Shown: positions 30,132-38,332 of the stretch, piece by piece
Numbering within the stretch: the stretch's first letter is position 1
Layout of the letters: each line of letters opens with the position of its first letter
NCBI RefSeq assembly: GCF_000293865.2
Contig: NZ_ALKN02000001.1
Span: 434,001 to 498,000 of the forward strand
Source of the DNA: Limnohabitans sp. Rim28
Lineage (GTDB): Bacteria; Pseudomonadota; Gammaproteobacteria; Burkholderiales; Burkholderiaceae_C
DNA length: 64,000 bases
Direction of reading: 5' to 3'
The notes under the pieces: model-generated
Database searches by the model: none
What the model was told of the DNA's origin: nothing
What the model saw: the letters and a program-made list of their open reading frames with translations, nothing else
Made by a program: the position numbers and the translations under genes

Positions 30132-30192
30132 TGTAGGCGCCCACCCGGTGGGCGATTTAGTGAAAACATCGCCCACAGGGTGGGTTCCTACA
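30132..30192. repeat. REP-like palindromic intergenic element
   Basis: Two 25-bp arms, 30132-30156 (TGTAGGCGCCCACC...) and 30168-30192 (...GGTGGGTTCCTACA), are inverted copies of each other with only three mismatches, separated by 11 bp. Each arm also contains its own small palindrome (CCCACC-GTGGG). It lies between cysI and the DUF934 gene and ends 16 bp before the latter's start. In RNA it would form a long hairpin that could protect the cysI message or tune downstream translation. Confidence 0.7.
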
Positions 30193-30208
30193 AAACAAAA
30201 GACCGACC

Positions 30209-30586
30209 ATGAACATCATTTCTGCCCAAGAACACCAAGCCGTTGAATCCCCCACGGTCATCACGCTGGCCAACGACGTGGATCCCCACACCCTCAACTT
30301 GGTTGGCGTGACGCGCATCGACCTGCAGTTCCCCAAGTTCACCGACGGACGCGCCTACAGCCAAGCCTTTTTGCTGCGCCGGCGTTTGGGCTTTGCAGGC
30401 GAACTGCGCGCGACAGGCGACGTGCTGATCGACCAATTGGTGCAAATGCAGCGCACCGGTTTTGATGTGGCCGTGCTGCGCGAAGGCGTCGATGCCTCGG
30501 CGGCGCAACGCCAGTTCGAACGCTTTGCTGGTTTTTACCAAGGCTCTGCTGTCAGCACCCAACCCCAGTTTGCGAAAGTTGCCTGA
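30209..30586 (+). CDS. DUF934 family protein, sulfite reductase-associated
   Basis: A 125-residue soluble protein matching DUF934 in length, in its IDLQFPKFTDGRAYSQAFLLR motif (about residues 41-60) and in its position between cysI and cysH, where the family is almost always found in Proteobacteria. Its biochemical role is not established; it is assumed to assist sulfite reductase. No cysteine or recognisable cofactor motif is present. A REP-like palindrome lies just upstream. Confidence 0.88.
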   Translation: MNIISAQEHQAVESPTVITLANDVDPHTLNLVGVTRIDLQFPKFTDGRAYSQAFLLRRRLGFAGELRATGDVLIDQLVQMQRTGFDVAVLREGVDASAAQRQFERFAGFYQGSAVSTQPQFAKVA

Positions 30587-30593
30587 AGCTTCT

Positions 30594-30614
30594 CACACGG
30601 GGTGGACCCCTACA
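30594..30614. repeat. half-copy of the REP-like element before cysH
   Basis: This 21-bp stretch matches the right arm of the element at 30132-30192 at 16 of 21 positions, including GGGGTGG and CCTACA, in the same orientation. It lies 8 bp before the cysH ATG. Both copies end in CCTACA followed by an A-rich run and then the start codon, so the repeat unit may supply the translation-initiation context. Confidence 0.5.
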
Positions 30615-30622
30615 AAAAAACC

Positions 30623-31408
30623 ATGACCTCCAGCCATTTCTCCCCTCGCAACCCAGCGGCCAATGCCACGGACTTGCATGCCAAAGCCAGCCCGGACTTT
30701 GCCGCCAAGCTGACTGAGACCGAAAACCTGCTCCGCCGCGCCGCCACAGCGTTCGCCCCGGTCAGCCAAGCCTCCAGCCTGGGCGCCGAAGATGTGGTGA
30801 TCACCCACCTCATCAACCGCCTGCAATTGGACATTCCGGTGTTTGTGCTGGAAACCGGCGCACTGCACACCGAAACCCTGGCGCTGCTAGAACGCACACA
30901 GGCCCATTCGCAAACGCCCATCCAGGTTTTCAGACCCGCGCACGCTTCGGTCATGCAGTTCGTGCGCGACAAAGGGCAAGACGCCATGTACCACAGCATT
31001 GAGCTGCGCAAAGCGTGCTGCAGCGTTCGCAAGATGGAACCGCTGACCCGTGCATTGGCGGGCCATCGCGCCTGGATTACCGGTCTGCGCCAGGAGCAAT
31101 CGAATGCCCGCGCCGAGGTGCCCATGCAAGACGACAGCGAAGTCACCGACAGCGCCGCCAACGGCAAGGCATCTGCTTCGGTGGGGTTGACCAAGTTCAA
31201 CCCGCTGGCCCGATGGACTTGGGGCGATGTGTGGCACTACATCGCCGAAAACCAAGTGGACTACAACCCCCTGCACGACCAGTTCTTTCCCAGCATCGGC
31301 TGCGCACCCTGCACCCGCGCCATCAGCTTGGGTGAGGAATTTCGTGCAGGCCGCTGGTGGTGGGAGAGCGATGCGGCCAAGGAGTGCGGCTTGCACGCCA
31401 AGTCCTGA
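30623..31408 (+). CDS. cysH: adenylylsulfate reductase, assimilatory [4Fe-4S] CysH type
   Basis: Reduces activated sulfate to sulfite using thioredoxin. It is 261 residues from ATG 30623; a GTG at 30602 lies inside a repeat and is less likely. It has the PP-loop-like core (AFAPVSQASSLGAEDVV), the catalytic C-terminal ECGLH, and a four-cysteine set: CC in RKACCSVRKMEPL and CXXC in IGCAPCTRA. These cysteines bind a [4Fe-4S] cluster and mark enzymes that use APS rather than PAPS. The absence of an APS kinase (cysC) in this operon agrees with direct APS use. Confidence 0.93.
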   Translation: MTSSHFSPRNPAANATDLHAKASPDFAAKLTETENLLRRAATAFAPVSQASSLGAEDVVITHLINRLQLDIPVFVLETGALHTETLALLERTQAHSQTPIQVFRPAHASVMQFVRDKGQDAMYHSIELRKACCSVRKMEPLTRALAGHRAWITGLRQEQSNARAEVPMQDDSEVTDSAANGKASASVGLTKFNPLARWTWGDVWHYIAENQVDYNPLHDQFFPSIGCAPCTRAISLGEEFRAGRWWWESDAAKECGLHAKS

Positions 31409-31428
31409 TTGAGACAAGAGAGAAACAC

Positions 31429-32358
31429 ATGAACGCCATGACACAAACCGAGTTGCGCACCCTGAGCAACAGCCACCTCGATGCGCTGGAAGAAGAAACC
31501 ATCTTCATCCTGCGTGAAGTCGCTGCCGCCTTTGAGCGCCCCACCTTGTTGTTTTCCGGTGGCAAGGATTCGCTGGTCATGCTCAGGTGCGCCGAAAAAG
31601 CTTTTGGCGCTGGGCGCATTCCCTACCCGCTGCTGATGATCGACACCGGGCACAACTTCCAGGAAGTGACCGATTTCCGTGACGCACGCGCCAAAGAACT
31701 GGGTGCAGAGCTCATCGTGCGCAGCGTCGAAGACTCGATGAAGCGGGGTACCGTCCGCCTGGCCCACCCCGGTGAGAGCCGCAACGTGCACCAATCGGTC
31801 ACGCTGCTCGAAGCGATTGAGGAGTTCGGCTTTGACGCCCTCATTGGCGGTGCCCGCCGTGACGAAGAAAAGGCACGGGCGAAAGAGCGCATCTTTTCGC
31901 ACCGCGACAGTTTTGGTCAGTGGCAACCCAAGGCCCAGCGTCCTGAGTTGTGGACCCTGTTCAACCACAGGCTGCAGCCGGGCGAGCACTTCCGCGTTTT
32001 CCCGATCAGCAACTGGACCGAGTTGGACGTGTGGCAGTACATCGCCCGCGAGAAAATCGCCCTCCCCGCGATTTACTACACCCACAAGCGCGAAGTGGTG
32101 GACCGTCGGGGCCTGTGGGTACCCGTGACCGCGCTGACCCCGCCCAAAGACGGCGAGACCGTCGAAATCCGCGACGTGCGCTTTCGCACCGTGGGAGACA
32201 TCACCTGCACCTGCCCGGTGGAAAGCACGGCCTCGACGCCCGAGCAGATCGTGGTCGAGACGCTGGCCGCCGATGTGAGCGAACGCGGCGCCACACGCAT
32301 GGACGACAAGACGTCCGAGGCCTCCATGGAAAAACGCAAGAAAGACGGGTACTTTTAA
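31429..32358 (+). CDS. cysD: sulfate adenylyltransferase subunit 2
   Basis: The catalytic subunit of ATP sulfurylase, which forms APS from ATP and sulfate. From ATG 31429 it is 309 residues; the frame is open to 31357 but would overlap cysH. The ATP-binding PP-loop SGGKDSLVM lies near residues 44-52, with LIGGARRDEEKARAKER and the basic C-terminus MEKRKKDGYF that contacts CysN. A purine-rich ribosome-binding region (GAGACAAGAGAG) precedes the start. Its stop overlaps the cysN start in TAATG. Confidence 0.95.
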   Translation: MNAMTQTELRTLSNSHLDALEEETIFILREVAAAFERPTLLFSGGKDSLVMLRCAEKAFGAGRIPYPLLMIDTGHNFQEVTDFRDARAKELGAELIVRSVEDSMKRGTVRLAHPGESRNVHQSVTLLEAIEEFGFDALIGGARRDEEKARAKERIFSHRDSFGQWQPKAQRPELWTLFNHRLQPGEHFRVFPISNWTELDVWQYIAREKIALPAIYYTHKREVVDRRGLWVPVTALTPPKDGETVEIRDVRFRTVGDITCTCPVESTASTPEQIVVETLAADVSERGATRMDDKTSEASMEKRKKDGYF

Positions 32359-33620
32359 TGAACGCACTGAAATTCATCACCTGCGGTTCCGTCGACGATG
32401 GCAAGAGCACGCTGATTGGCCGCCTGCTGGTCGACACCAAAGCCGTGCTGCAAGACCACTTGGCCGGGGTGCAGCGTTCTGGCGAAACAGACTTGGCCCT
32501 GCTGACCGATGGCCTGAGCGCCGAGCGCGAGCAAGGCATCACCATCGATGTGGCCTACCGCTACTTCAACACCGAAGCACGCAAATTCATCATCGGTGAC
32601 GCGCCAGGCCACGAGCAATACACACGCAACATGGTCACCGCCGCTTCAAACGCCGACGCCGCCGTGGTGCTGGTGGACGCCATCAAACTCGACTGGGCCA
32701 AGCCCAACTTGCAACTGCTGCCGCAAACGCGCCGCCACTCACTGCTGGTGAACCTGCTGCGCGTGCCGTCCATCGTGTTCGCCATCAACAAACTCGACGC
32801 CGTGGCCGACCCCGTCTTGGCCTACAACAACATCTCGAATGCCTTGAACCTCTTTGCCAAAGCAGCAGGCATCACGGTCACCGCCATGGTCCCCGTGTCG
32901 GCCCTCAAAGGCTGGAACGTGGTGACCACGGAAAACAATGACCAAACCGACTGGTGCGGCTACTCCGGCCCCAGCCTGCTCAGCATCCTCGAAGACCTGC
33001 CGGTCACACCTGCCGAGACCGATGTGGCCTTCAGCTTTCCGGTGCAGTTGGTGGAGAAATTTCACGATTCCGGGGACACCACCCAAGGTCGCCGTGTGTT
33101 CTGGGGACGCGTGGCCACGGGCAGCATCGGACCGGGCCAAACCGTCCGGGTGTTCCCCAGCGGCCAAACGGCCACGGTTTCACAGGTGCTGTCTGCCACC
33201 CGCCAGCCCCAAAGCCAAGCCGCTGGCAGCAGCGCCGGCATCGTGCTGGACAGGGAGGTGGATGTCTCGCGGGGTGACTGGCTCATGGCCGCCGAAGGTG
33301 TCACCGAAAGCCAGCGCCAGCTCAGCACCACGGTGGCATGGATGGACGATGAGCCCTTGGTGGCTGGCCGCGTTTACTGGGCACTCCATGGTCACCGATG
33401 GGTCAAGGCCCGGGTGCAGCGCGTGGAGCACCGCCTAAACGTGAACACGCTGGCCGAGGAAGAAGCCACCGAGTTAGCCCCCAACGCCATCGGCCACGTC
33501 ACCTTGGCCCTGCAGGAACCTCTGGCCACCGTGCCTTTTGCCCGCTCGCGCACCCTGGGGGCGCTGGTGTTGGTGGACACCGCCACGCACAAGACCTCGG
33601 GGGCAGCGCTGGTGCGCTGA
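32358..33620 (+). CDS. cysN: sulfate adenylyltransferase subunit 1 (GTPase)
   Basis: An EF-Tu-like GTPase that drives APS formation by CysD. It is 420 residues, with G1 [15 protein letters not shown] at the N-terminus, [12 protein letters not shown] (G3) and NKLD (G4), followed by two beta-barrel domains. It is a stand-alone CysN without the C-terminal APS kinase domain found in CysNC fusions. It starts on the last base of cysD and is probably the last gene of the cys operon proper, 62 bp before fdxA. Confidence 0.95.
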   Translation: MNALKFITCGSVDDGKSTLIGRLLVDTKAVLQDHLAGVQRSGETDLALLTDGLSAEREQGITIDVAYRYFNTEARKFIIGDAPGHEQYTRNMVTAASNADAAVVLVDAIKLDWAKPNLQLLPQTRRHSLLVNLLRVPSIVFAINKLDAVADPVLAYNNISNALNLFAKAAGITVTAMVPVSALKGWNVVTTENNDQTDWCGYSGPSLLSILEDLPVTPAETDVAFSFPVQLVEKFHDSGDTTQGRRVFWGRVATGSIGPGQTVRVFPSGQTATVSQVLSATRQPQSQAAGSSAGIVLDREVDVSRGDWLMAAEGVTESQRQLSTTVAWMDDEPLVAGRVYWALHGHRWVKARVQRVEHRLNVNTLAEEEATELAPNAIGHVTLALQEPLATVPFARSRTLGALVLVDTATHKTSGAALVR

Positions 33621-33682
33621 TCTCCTTTAAAATGTTCTCCATGGCGCCGCACGGGCAGCGCCAAATCACTGCTGAGCCCACC

Positions 33683-34012
33683 ATGACCCACGTTGTTTCC
33701 GAATCCTGTATCCAGTGCAAGTACACCGACTGTGTGGACGTTTGCCCTGTGGATTGCTTTCGCGAAGGCCCCAACTTCTTGACCATCGACCCCGATGAGT
33801 GCATCGATTGCGCCGTGTGCATCCCAGAATGCCCGGTCAACGCCATTTTTGCCGAAGAAGACCTGCCCGCCGACCAACAGCACATGACCCAGCTCAACGC
33901 CGAGTTGGCCTTGTTGCCGGGCTGGAAGAGCATCACCAAGCGCAAAACCCCGATGCCCAACGCCGACGACTGGAAAGACAAGACCGGCAAGCTGTCCGAG
34001 TTGATCCGCTGA
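33683..34012 (+). CDS. fdxA: 7Fe ferredoxin FdxA ([3Fe-4S]/[4Fe-4S])
   Basis: A 109-residue ferredoxin. Cysteines at 9, 12, 17, 21 and 25 ([18 protein letters not shown]) and at 40, 43, 46 and 50 ([13 protein letters not shown]) give the pattern of FdxA proteins, which hold one 3Fe and one 4Fe cluster. The C-terminal 50 residues form the usual extension ([11 protein letters not shown]). A TAAAAT hexamer lies at 33628-33633, about 50 bp upstream. Placed between the sulfate reduction genes and a ferredoxin reductase, it is a good candidate electron carrier to sulfite reductase. Confidence 0.94.
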   Translation: MTHVVSESCIQCKYTDCVDVCPVDCFREGPNFLTIDPDECIDCAVCIPECPVNAIFAEEDLPADQQHMTQLNAELALLPGWKSITKRKTPMPNADDWKDKTGKLSELIR

Positions 34013-34020
34013 CCCGGCCC

Positions 34021-35058
34021 ATGCGTTCGCCGATCGAAACACAGGCCCTGGTGATCGGCGCGGGCCCGGTGGGCCTTTTCCAGGTCTTCCAACTGGGCCT
34101 TCAAGGCATCCACTGTCACGTGGTCGACGCTCTGCCCCATGTGGGCGGGCAATGCGCCGAGCTTTATGCCAACAAACCCATTTACGACATCCCGGGCATT
34201 CCCCTGTGCACCGGCCAAGAATTGGTCGATCGCTTGCAACAACAGGTCTCGCCCTTCAAGCCCACGCTGCACTTGGGCGAACACATCACCCTCATTGAAC
34301 GCCAAGCCGACCAGCGCTTGGCCGTGATGACCGATGCGGGACAACGCTTCCTGACCCATACCTTGTTCATTGCAGCTGGCGTGGGCGCTTTTTTACCGCG
34401 CCGCATGGCCCTCGAAGATCTGGTCCCTTTCGAAGGCACGCAAGTCTTTGCTGAACACCCTGTGCCCAAGCATTGGGCCGGCCAACACCTGGTGGTGGCC
34501 GGCGATGGCGATGCCGCCTTGCAGACTTGCTTGGACGCCAGCACAGGCCCGCAAGCCGCCGCCAGCGTCACCCTGCTGCACCGCCGTGACCAATTCAGTG
34601 CTGAACCCGATTTGATCAACCGCATGCGCCTGGCCTGCCGAGAGGGCCGCATGCGCTTCGTGGCGGGTCAGCCCACCGGCCTTCGGGCCGAGGCGGGCCG
34701 ACTCCATGCCCTGGAGTTGCTCAACCCGCAAGGCGAATCCGAATGGTTGACCCTGGACGTGCTGCAAACCTGCCTGGGCCTTTCGCCCAAATTAGGTCCC
34801 GTTGCGCAATGGGGCCTTGCCATGGAACGTAAGCAATTGCTGGTCAACACCGAAAACTTTGGGACGTCTGAGCCCGGTATTTTTGCGGTCGGCGACATCA
34901 ACACCTACCCCGGCAAAAAGAAGCTCATCCTGTGCGGTTTTCACGAAGCCACCTTGGCAGCGTTCGGCGCGGTCTCGTTGTTGCGGCCCCAAGAAAAGAC
35001 CTTGCTGCACTACACCACCACATCCACTTTGCTGCACCAACGCTTGGGCCTGACTTAA
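34021..35058 (+). CDS. ferredoxin-NADP+ reductase, thioredoxin-reductase-like type
   Basis: A 345-residue FAD/NADPH flavoprotein of the thioredoxin reductase-like FNR group. FAD binding is by VIGAGPVGLFQVFQLGLQG near the N-terminus and the C-terminal GIFAVGDINTYPGKKKLI. The NADPH domain has the sequence VVAGDGDAALQ. The redox CXXC of thioredoxin reductase is absent, as expected for this type. It starts 8 bp after fdxA, so the two probably form a working pair moving electrons from NADPH to the ferredoxin. Confidence 0.92.
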   Translation: MRSPIETQALVIGAGPVGLFQVFQLGLQGIHCHVVDALPHVGGQCAELYANKPIYDIPGIPLCTGQELVDRLQQQVSPFKPTLHLGEHITLIERQADQRLAVMTDAGQRFLTHTLFIAAGVGAFLPRRMALEDLVPFEGTQVFAEHPVPKHWAGQHLVVAGDGDAALQTCLDASTGPQAAASVTLLHRRDQFSAEPDLINRMRLACREGRMRFVAGQPTGLRAEAGRLHALELLNPQGESEWLTLDVLQTCLGLSPKLGPVAQWGLAMERKQLLVNTENFGTSEPGIFAVGDINTYPGKKKLILCGFHEATLAAFGAVSLLRPQEKTLLHYTTTSTLLHQRLGLT

Positions 35059-35061
35059 AAT
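35056..35061 (+). promoter_or_regulatory. candidate -10 element for the TPP riboswitch transcript
   Basis: TAAAAT overlaps the stop codon of the ferredoxin reductase gene and lies about 25-30 bp before the riboswitch aptamer, the right distance for a dedicated promoter. No good -35 hexamer is seen at the expected spacing, so the call is weak. Confidence 0.35.
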
Positions 35062-35084
35062 TGGTTTTCTTTGCAAACGCAAAG

Positions 35085-35172
35085 ACCGCTGGGGGTGTTG
35101 GAGGCTTCAAAGCCTTCGACTGAGAAAGTCCCTTTGAACCTGATTGAGGTAATCCTCGCGCAGGGAAGCCCG
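35085..35172 (+). promoter_or_regulatory. TPP (thiamine pyrophosphate) riboswitch, THI element
   Basis: The aptamer core is well conserved. GCTGGGGGTG (P2 side) is followed by an optional P3a hairpin (AGGCTT/AAGCCT) and CTGAGA, then CCCTTTGAACCTGAT, a P4 stem GAGG-TAAT-CCTC, and GCGCAGGGAAGC closing P5 (CCCT/AGGG). These are the THI-box residues that contact thiamine pyrophosphate. It lies on the + strand, but the next gene, thiD, is on the opposite strand and convergent. The first sense thiamine gene, thiO, starts about 1.04 kb downstream. Confidence 0.93.
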
Positions 35173-35229
35173 CTCCAAAGGACTGGTCTTGGCACATGGA
35201 CCCAAGCCTCTGACACAGCGGTTTTCTTG

Positions 35230-35264
35230 CGCCAAACTTGGCACCCGACTTTGGCGAACGTTTT
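35230..35264 (+). terminator. candidate terminator in the riboswitch expression platform
   Basis: CGCCAAA (35230-35236) and TTTGGCG (35250-35256) form a 7-bp stem followed by AACGTTTT. It lies 58 bp after the aptamer, between the riboswitch and the 3' end of thiD. A second pairing, CCGCT (near 35170) with AGCGG (35217-35221), is followed by TTTTCTT. Either could be the ligand-controlled stop; which one is used cannot be told by eye. Confidence 0.4.
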
Positions 35265-35310
35265 GATTCCCCGTGATGAGCCCACTTCGGTCCCACCGAA
35301 ACGGATGGCT

Positions 35311-36177
35311 TTATGCCAAGCGCTTGGTTTGCGCCGATCCCGCAGCAAGCAAACGGTGCAGTGGCAAGGGCGCAAAGCCGTGGTTCAATGGCCCATGCCC
35401 TTGACCCGTGCCGACCTCTGCGCCTTGGGCAATGGCATTCAAAATGAAGTCACGCGCCAAAGTCACCGACGCTTCCAAATTTTGGCCCAGCGCCAAATGG
35501 GCCGCGATGGCCGACGACAGTGTGCAGCCGGTGCCATGCACATTGCGGCTGGGGATGCGGGACGACGCCAAGCGGCGTGTGGCCCCCTCGTTCTGCACCA
35601 ACAGATCCACCACCTCATCGCCCACCAAATGCCCCCCCTTGAGCAGCACCGCTTTGGCGCCCAGAGCCAAGAGGCCTTGCGCTGCTGCGCTCAGGGCCTG
35701 GGCATCTGCAATGGGGTGCCCAAGCAGCAGCTGTGCCTCGTCCAAATTTGGGGTGACCACCGTGACGCGCGGAAACAATTCACGCACCAAAACTTGCACC
35801 GTTTCTTGGGCGATCAATCGGTCACCACTGGTGGCCACCATCACCGGGTCCAGCACAACATGGCGAATGTTGTAGTGGTCAATGGCCCAAGCCACCACCG
35901 ACACAATGGCCGGCTCATGCAACATGCCAATCTTCAGGGCATCCACGCCCATGTCGTCCATCACCGACTGGATTTGTGCCTTCAAAAAAGACGCGGGCAC
36001 CGCATGGATGCCCTGCACGCCCACCGTGTTTTGCGCCGTGAGTGCGGTGATCGCGCTCATGCCGTAGCAGCCCAAAGCGGCAAATGTTTTCAAGTCGGCC
36101 TGAATGCCTGCCCCCCCGCCGCTGTCCGATCCAGCAATGGTGAGCACGCGTGCGTAGCGGTATGGGTGATCGTTCAT
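35311..36177 (-). CDS. thiD: hydroxymethylpyrimidine kinase / phosphomethylpyrimidine kinase
   Basis: Phosphorylates HMP and HMP-phosphate to HMP-PP for thiamine synthesis. From ATG 36177 (MNDHPYRYARVLTIAGSDSG) it is 288 residues; the frame is open further to 36351, across thiO. It has the ribokinase-family start AGSDSGGGAGIQADLKT, the DPVMVATSGDRL segment and the anion-hole motif NVHGTGCTLSSAIAAHLA. It is divergent from thiO with only 38 bp between the starts, and its 3' end faces the TPP riboswitch on the other strand. Confidence 0.95.
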   Translation of the reverse strand: MNDHPYRYARVLTIAGSDSGGGAGIQADLKTFAALGCYGMSAITALTAQNTVGVQGIHAVPASFLKAQIQSVMDDMGVDALKIGMLHEPAIVSVVAWAIDHYNIRHVVLDPVMVATSGDRLIAQETVQVLVRELFPRVTVVTPNLDEAQLLLGHPIADAQALSAAAQGLLALGAKAVLLKGGHLVGDEVVDLLVQNEGATRRLASSRIPSRNVHGTGCTLSSAIAAHLALGQNLEASVTLARDFILNAIAQGAEVGTGQGHGPLNHGFAPLPLHRLLAAGSAQTKRLA

Positions 36178-36215
36178 ACCGCAAATTATCGGCGATCCAA
36201 ACTGGATACCTTGAC

Positions 36216-37301
36216 ATGAACAAGCCCCTTTCCAGTGTGGTTTTGGGCGCAGGCCTGATGGGCCGCATGTTGGCCCACGCCTTGGCCCAAATCGGTCACC
36301 GCGTGCAAGTGCACGAAGCGCAAGGCGAAGACGGCCAAGGCTCGGCCGCACGCGTGGCCGCCGCCATGCTGGCGCCTTTGGCCGAATCGGCCATCACCGA
36401 ATTGCCAGTGGTGCGCATGGGTCACCACGGCCTGACGCGTTGGCCTGAGTTGATCGCAGCCCTACCTGAGCCCGTTTTCTTTCAGCAAAACGGCACTTTG
36501 GTGCTGTGGCACCGACAAGATGCGGCCGAGGCCAAACGCTTTGAAGGCCTGTTGCTGCGCACCCAAGACGAATGCCCCGAATTGCCCACCACCCAAAGGC
36601 TGGATGCACAGGCCTTGAAAAGCTTGGAACCCGGTATGGAGCAACGCTTCAACCAAGCTTTGTATTTGCCCGGTGAAGGCCAACTCGACAACCGCGAGTT
36701 GCTGGCGTCTTTGCTCAAAGGCATGGCGAAACTGGGTGTGGAGGTGCGGTGGAACAGCCCGGCATCGCCCGACGATTTTCAACCCGGCCAAAGCGGCCAA
36801 CCCGACTGGGTCTTTGACTGCCGAGGTCTGGGCGCACGCCAAAACTGGACACAACTGCGTGGCGTCAGGGGCGAGGTGCTGCGGCTTTATGCACCCGATG
36901 TGGACCTGCAGCGACCTACGCGGCTGATCCATCCCCGTTACCCCATCTACATCGCACCGAAAGAAAACCACGTGTTTGTGATCGGTGCGACCGAAATCGA
37001 GACGGAAGACCTGTCTGCCGTGAGTGTCCGCTCCACCTTGGAGCTGCTGAGCGCCGCCTACACGGTGCACAGCGGATTTGCCGAGGCGCGCATTTTGGAG
37101 GCCAGCACCCAAGCCCGCCCCACTCTGATCGACAATCTGCCCGCCATCCGTTGCTTGGGCGAACGGGCCTTGCAGATCAACGGCCTGTACCGCCATGGTT
37201 TTTTGATCTCCCCCGCCCTGCTGGATGTGGTGATGGAATGGGTACAACACCAATCCACGAATCTGGCCACACAGTTCAACTTGAAATTCCAACATGCCTG
37301 A
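36216..37301 (+). CDS. thiO: glycine oxidase ThiO
   Basis: An FAD enzyme that oxidises glycine to iminoglycine, the glycine-derived part of the thiazole. It is 361 residues from ATG 36216. The N-terminal dinucleotide fold VVLGAGLMGRMLAHALA, the RVAAAMLAPLAE segment typical of ThiO, a central D-amino-acid-oxidase-like domain and the C-terminal GLYRHGFLISPALLD are visible. It overlaps thiS by 8 bp. Only 38 bp separate it from divergent thiD, which leaves little room for its own promoter and suggests it depends on the riboswitch transcript from upstream. Confidence 0.92.
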   Translation: MNKPLSSVVLGAGLMGRMLAHALAQIGHRVQVHEAQGEDGQGSAARVAAAMLAPLAESAITELPVVRMGHHGLTRWPELIAALPEPVFFQQNGTLVLWHRQDAAEAKRFEGLLLRTQDECPELPTTQRLDAQALKSLEPGMEQRFNQALYLPGEGQLDNRELLASLLKGMAKLGVEVRWNSPASPDDFQPGQSGQPDWVFDCRGLGARQNWTQLRGVRGEVLRLYAPDVDLQRPTRLIHPRYPIYIAPKENHVFVIGATEIETEDLSAVSVRSTLELLSAAYTVHSGFAEARILEASTQARPTLIDNLPAIRCLGERALQINGLYRHGFLISPALLDVVMEWVQHQSTNLATQFNLKFQHA

Positions 37302-37506
37302 ACCCACCATCCAAGTGCGCATCAACCATGCCATTTATGAGCTGTCGCAAGGGGCCAGCTTGGCAGACGCCATTGCGCAGGTTGAAATTTCTCCACCCTT
37401 TGCCGCTGCGGTCAATTTGCAATTCGTCCCTCGGGCCCAATACCCTGTGCACCTGCTGCAAAATGGCGACCACATTGAACTGATCTCGCCCATCACTGGC
37501 GGCTAA
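37294..37506 (+). CDS. thiS: sulfur carrier protein ThiS
   Basis: A 70-residue ubiquitin-like protein that carries sulfur as a C-terminal thiocarboxylate to the thiazole synthase. It ends in the obligatory Gly-Gly (SPITGG). It overlaps thiO by 8 bp and precedes thiG by 19 bp, matching the conserved ThiO-ThiS-ThiG order. Confidence 0.94.
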   Translation: MPEPTIQVRINHAIYELSQGASLADAIAQVEISPPFAAAVNLQFVPRAQYPVHLLQNGDHIELISPITGG

Positions 37507-37525
37507 GACCCCCACGAACTTCCCC

Positions 37526-38332
37526 ATGAACACCCCTTCGCTGACCCCAGACCCCCTCGTGCTTTACGGCGAACGCTTTGACAGCCGCCTGATGCTGGGG
37601 ACCTCACGCTACCCCTCGCCCAGCGTTTTGATCGAAGCCATTGAGCGCTCTGCCCCAGCCATGTTGACCGCTTCCTTGCGTCGGCAAACGGGCAGTGGTG
37701 GCGAGGCCTCGCAAAGTTTTTGGAACCTGTTGCGCCAAGCCAAGGTGCCCGTCTTGCCCAACACTGCCGGTTGCCACAGCGTGCAAGAGGCCATCACCAC
37801 GGCGGAGATGGCCCGCGAAGTCTTTGAGACCGACTGGATCAAACTCGAATTGATTGGAGACGACTACACCCTGCAGCCCGACACCCTGAACTTGCCCGCT
37901 GCAGCTGCGGCGCTCATCCAGTCCGGTTTCAAGGTCCTGCCTTACACCACCGACGACCTGGTCTTGTGCCAACGCTTGGTCGACGTGGGCTGCCAAGCCG
38001 TGATGCCTTGGGCGGCCCCCATCGGCACCGGCAAAGGCCCCATCAACCCGCACGCGCTGCGCACCCTGCGCGAACGCCTCAATGTGCCCATGATCGTGGA
38101 CGCGGGCTTGGGTTTGCCCTCGCACGCCTGCCAAGTCATGGAGTGGGGGTACGACGGGGTGCTGCTCAACACGGCCGTGGCCTTGGCGCAAGACCCGGTG
38201 CGCATGGCGCAGGCCTTTGCCCATGCGGTAGCGGCGGGCCGCTCCGCGTTTTTGGCGGGTGCCATGCAAGCGCAAGACAATGCCCAACCCAGCACACCGG
38301 TGCTGGGCACCCCTTTTTGGCACCAAACATGA
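37526..38332 (+). CDS. thiG: thiazole synthase ThiG
   Basis: Forms the thiazole phosphate ring from deoxyxylulose phosphate, ThiS-thiocarboxylate and iminoglycine. The 268-residue TIM barrel shows the family start ERFDSRLMLGTSRYPS, the Schiff-base lysine in DWIKLELIGDD (about residue 112), VMPWAAPIGTGKG and DAGLGLPSHA with the following WGYDGVLLNTAVA. It is followed by thiE with an ATGA overlap. Confidence 0.95.
   Translation: MNTPSLTPDPLVLYGERFDSRLMLGTSRYPSPSVLIEAIERSAPAMLTASLRRQTGSGGEASQSFWNLLRQAKVPVLPNTAGCHSVQEAITTAEMAREVFETDWIKLELIGDDYTLQPDTLNLPAAAAALIQSGFKVLPYTTDDLVLCQRLVDVGCQAVMPWAAPIGTGKGPINPHALRTLRERLNVPMIVDAGLGLPSHACQVMEWGYDGVLLNTAVALAQDPVRMAQAFAHAVAAGRSAFLAGAMQAQDNAQPSTPVLGTPFWHQT

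Noticed and set aside
30602-30622. GTG at 30602 as the start of cysH.
   Set aside because: It lies inside the REP-like half-copy. ATG 30623 gives the usual CysH length and start context.
35071-36219. A 382-codon frame on the + strand directly behind the TPP riboswitch, considered as the missing regulated gene.
   Set aside because: It is the exact complement of thiD, begins inside the aptamer region, and has no similarity to ThiC or any thiamine enzyme or transporter that I can recognise.
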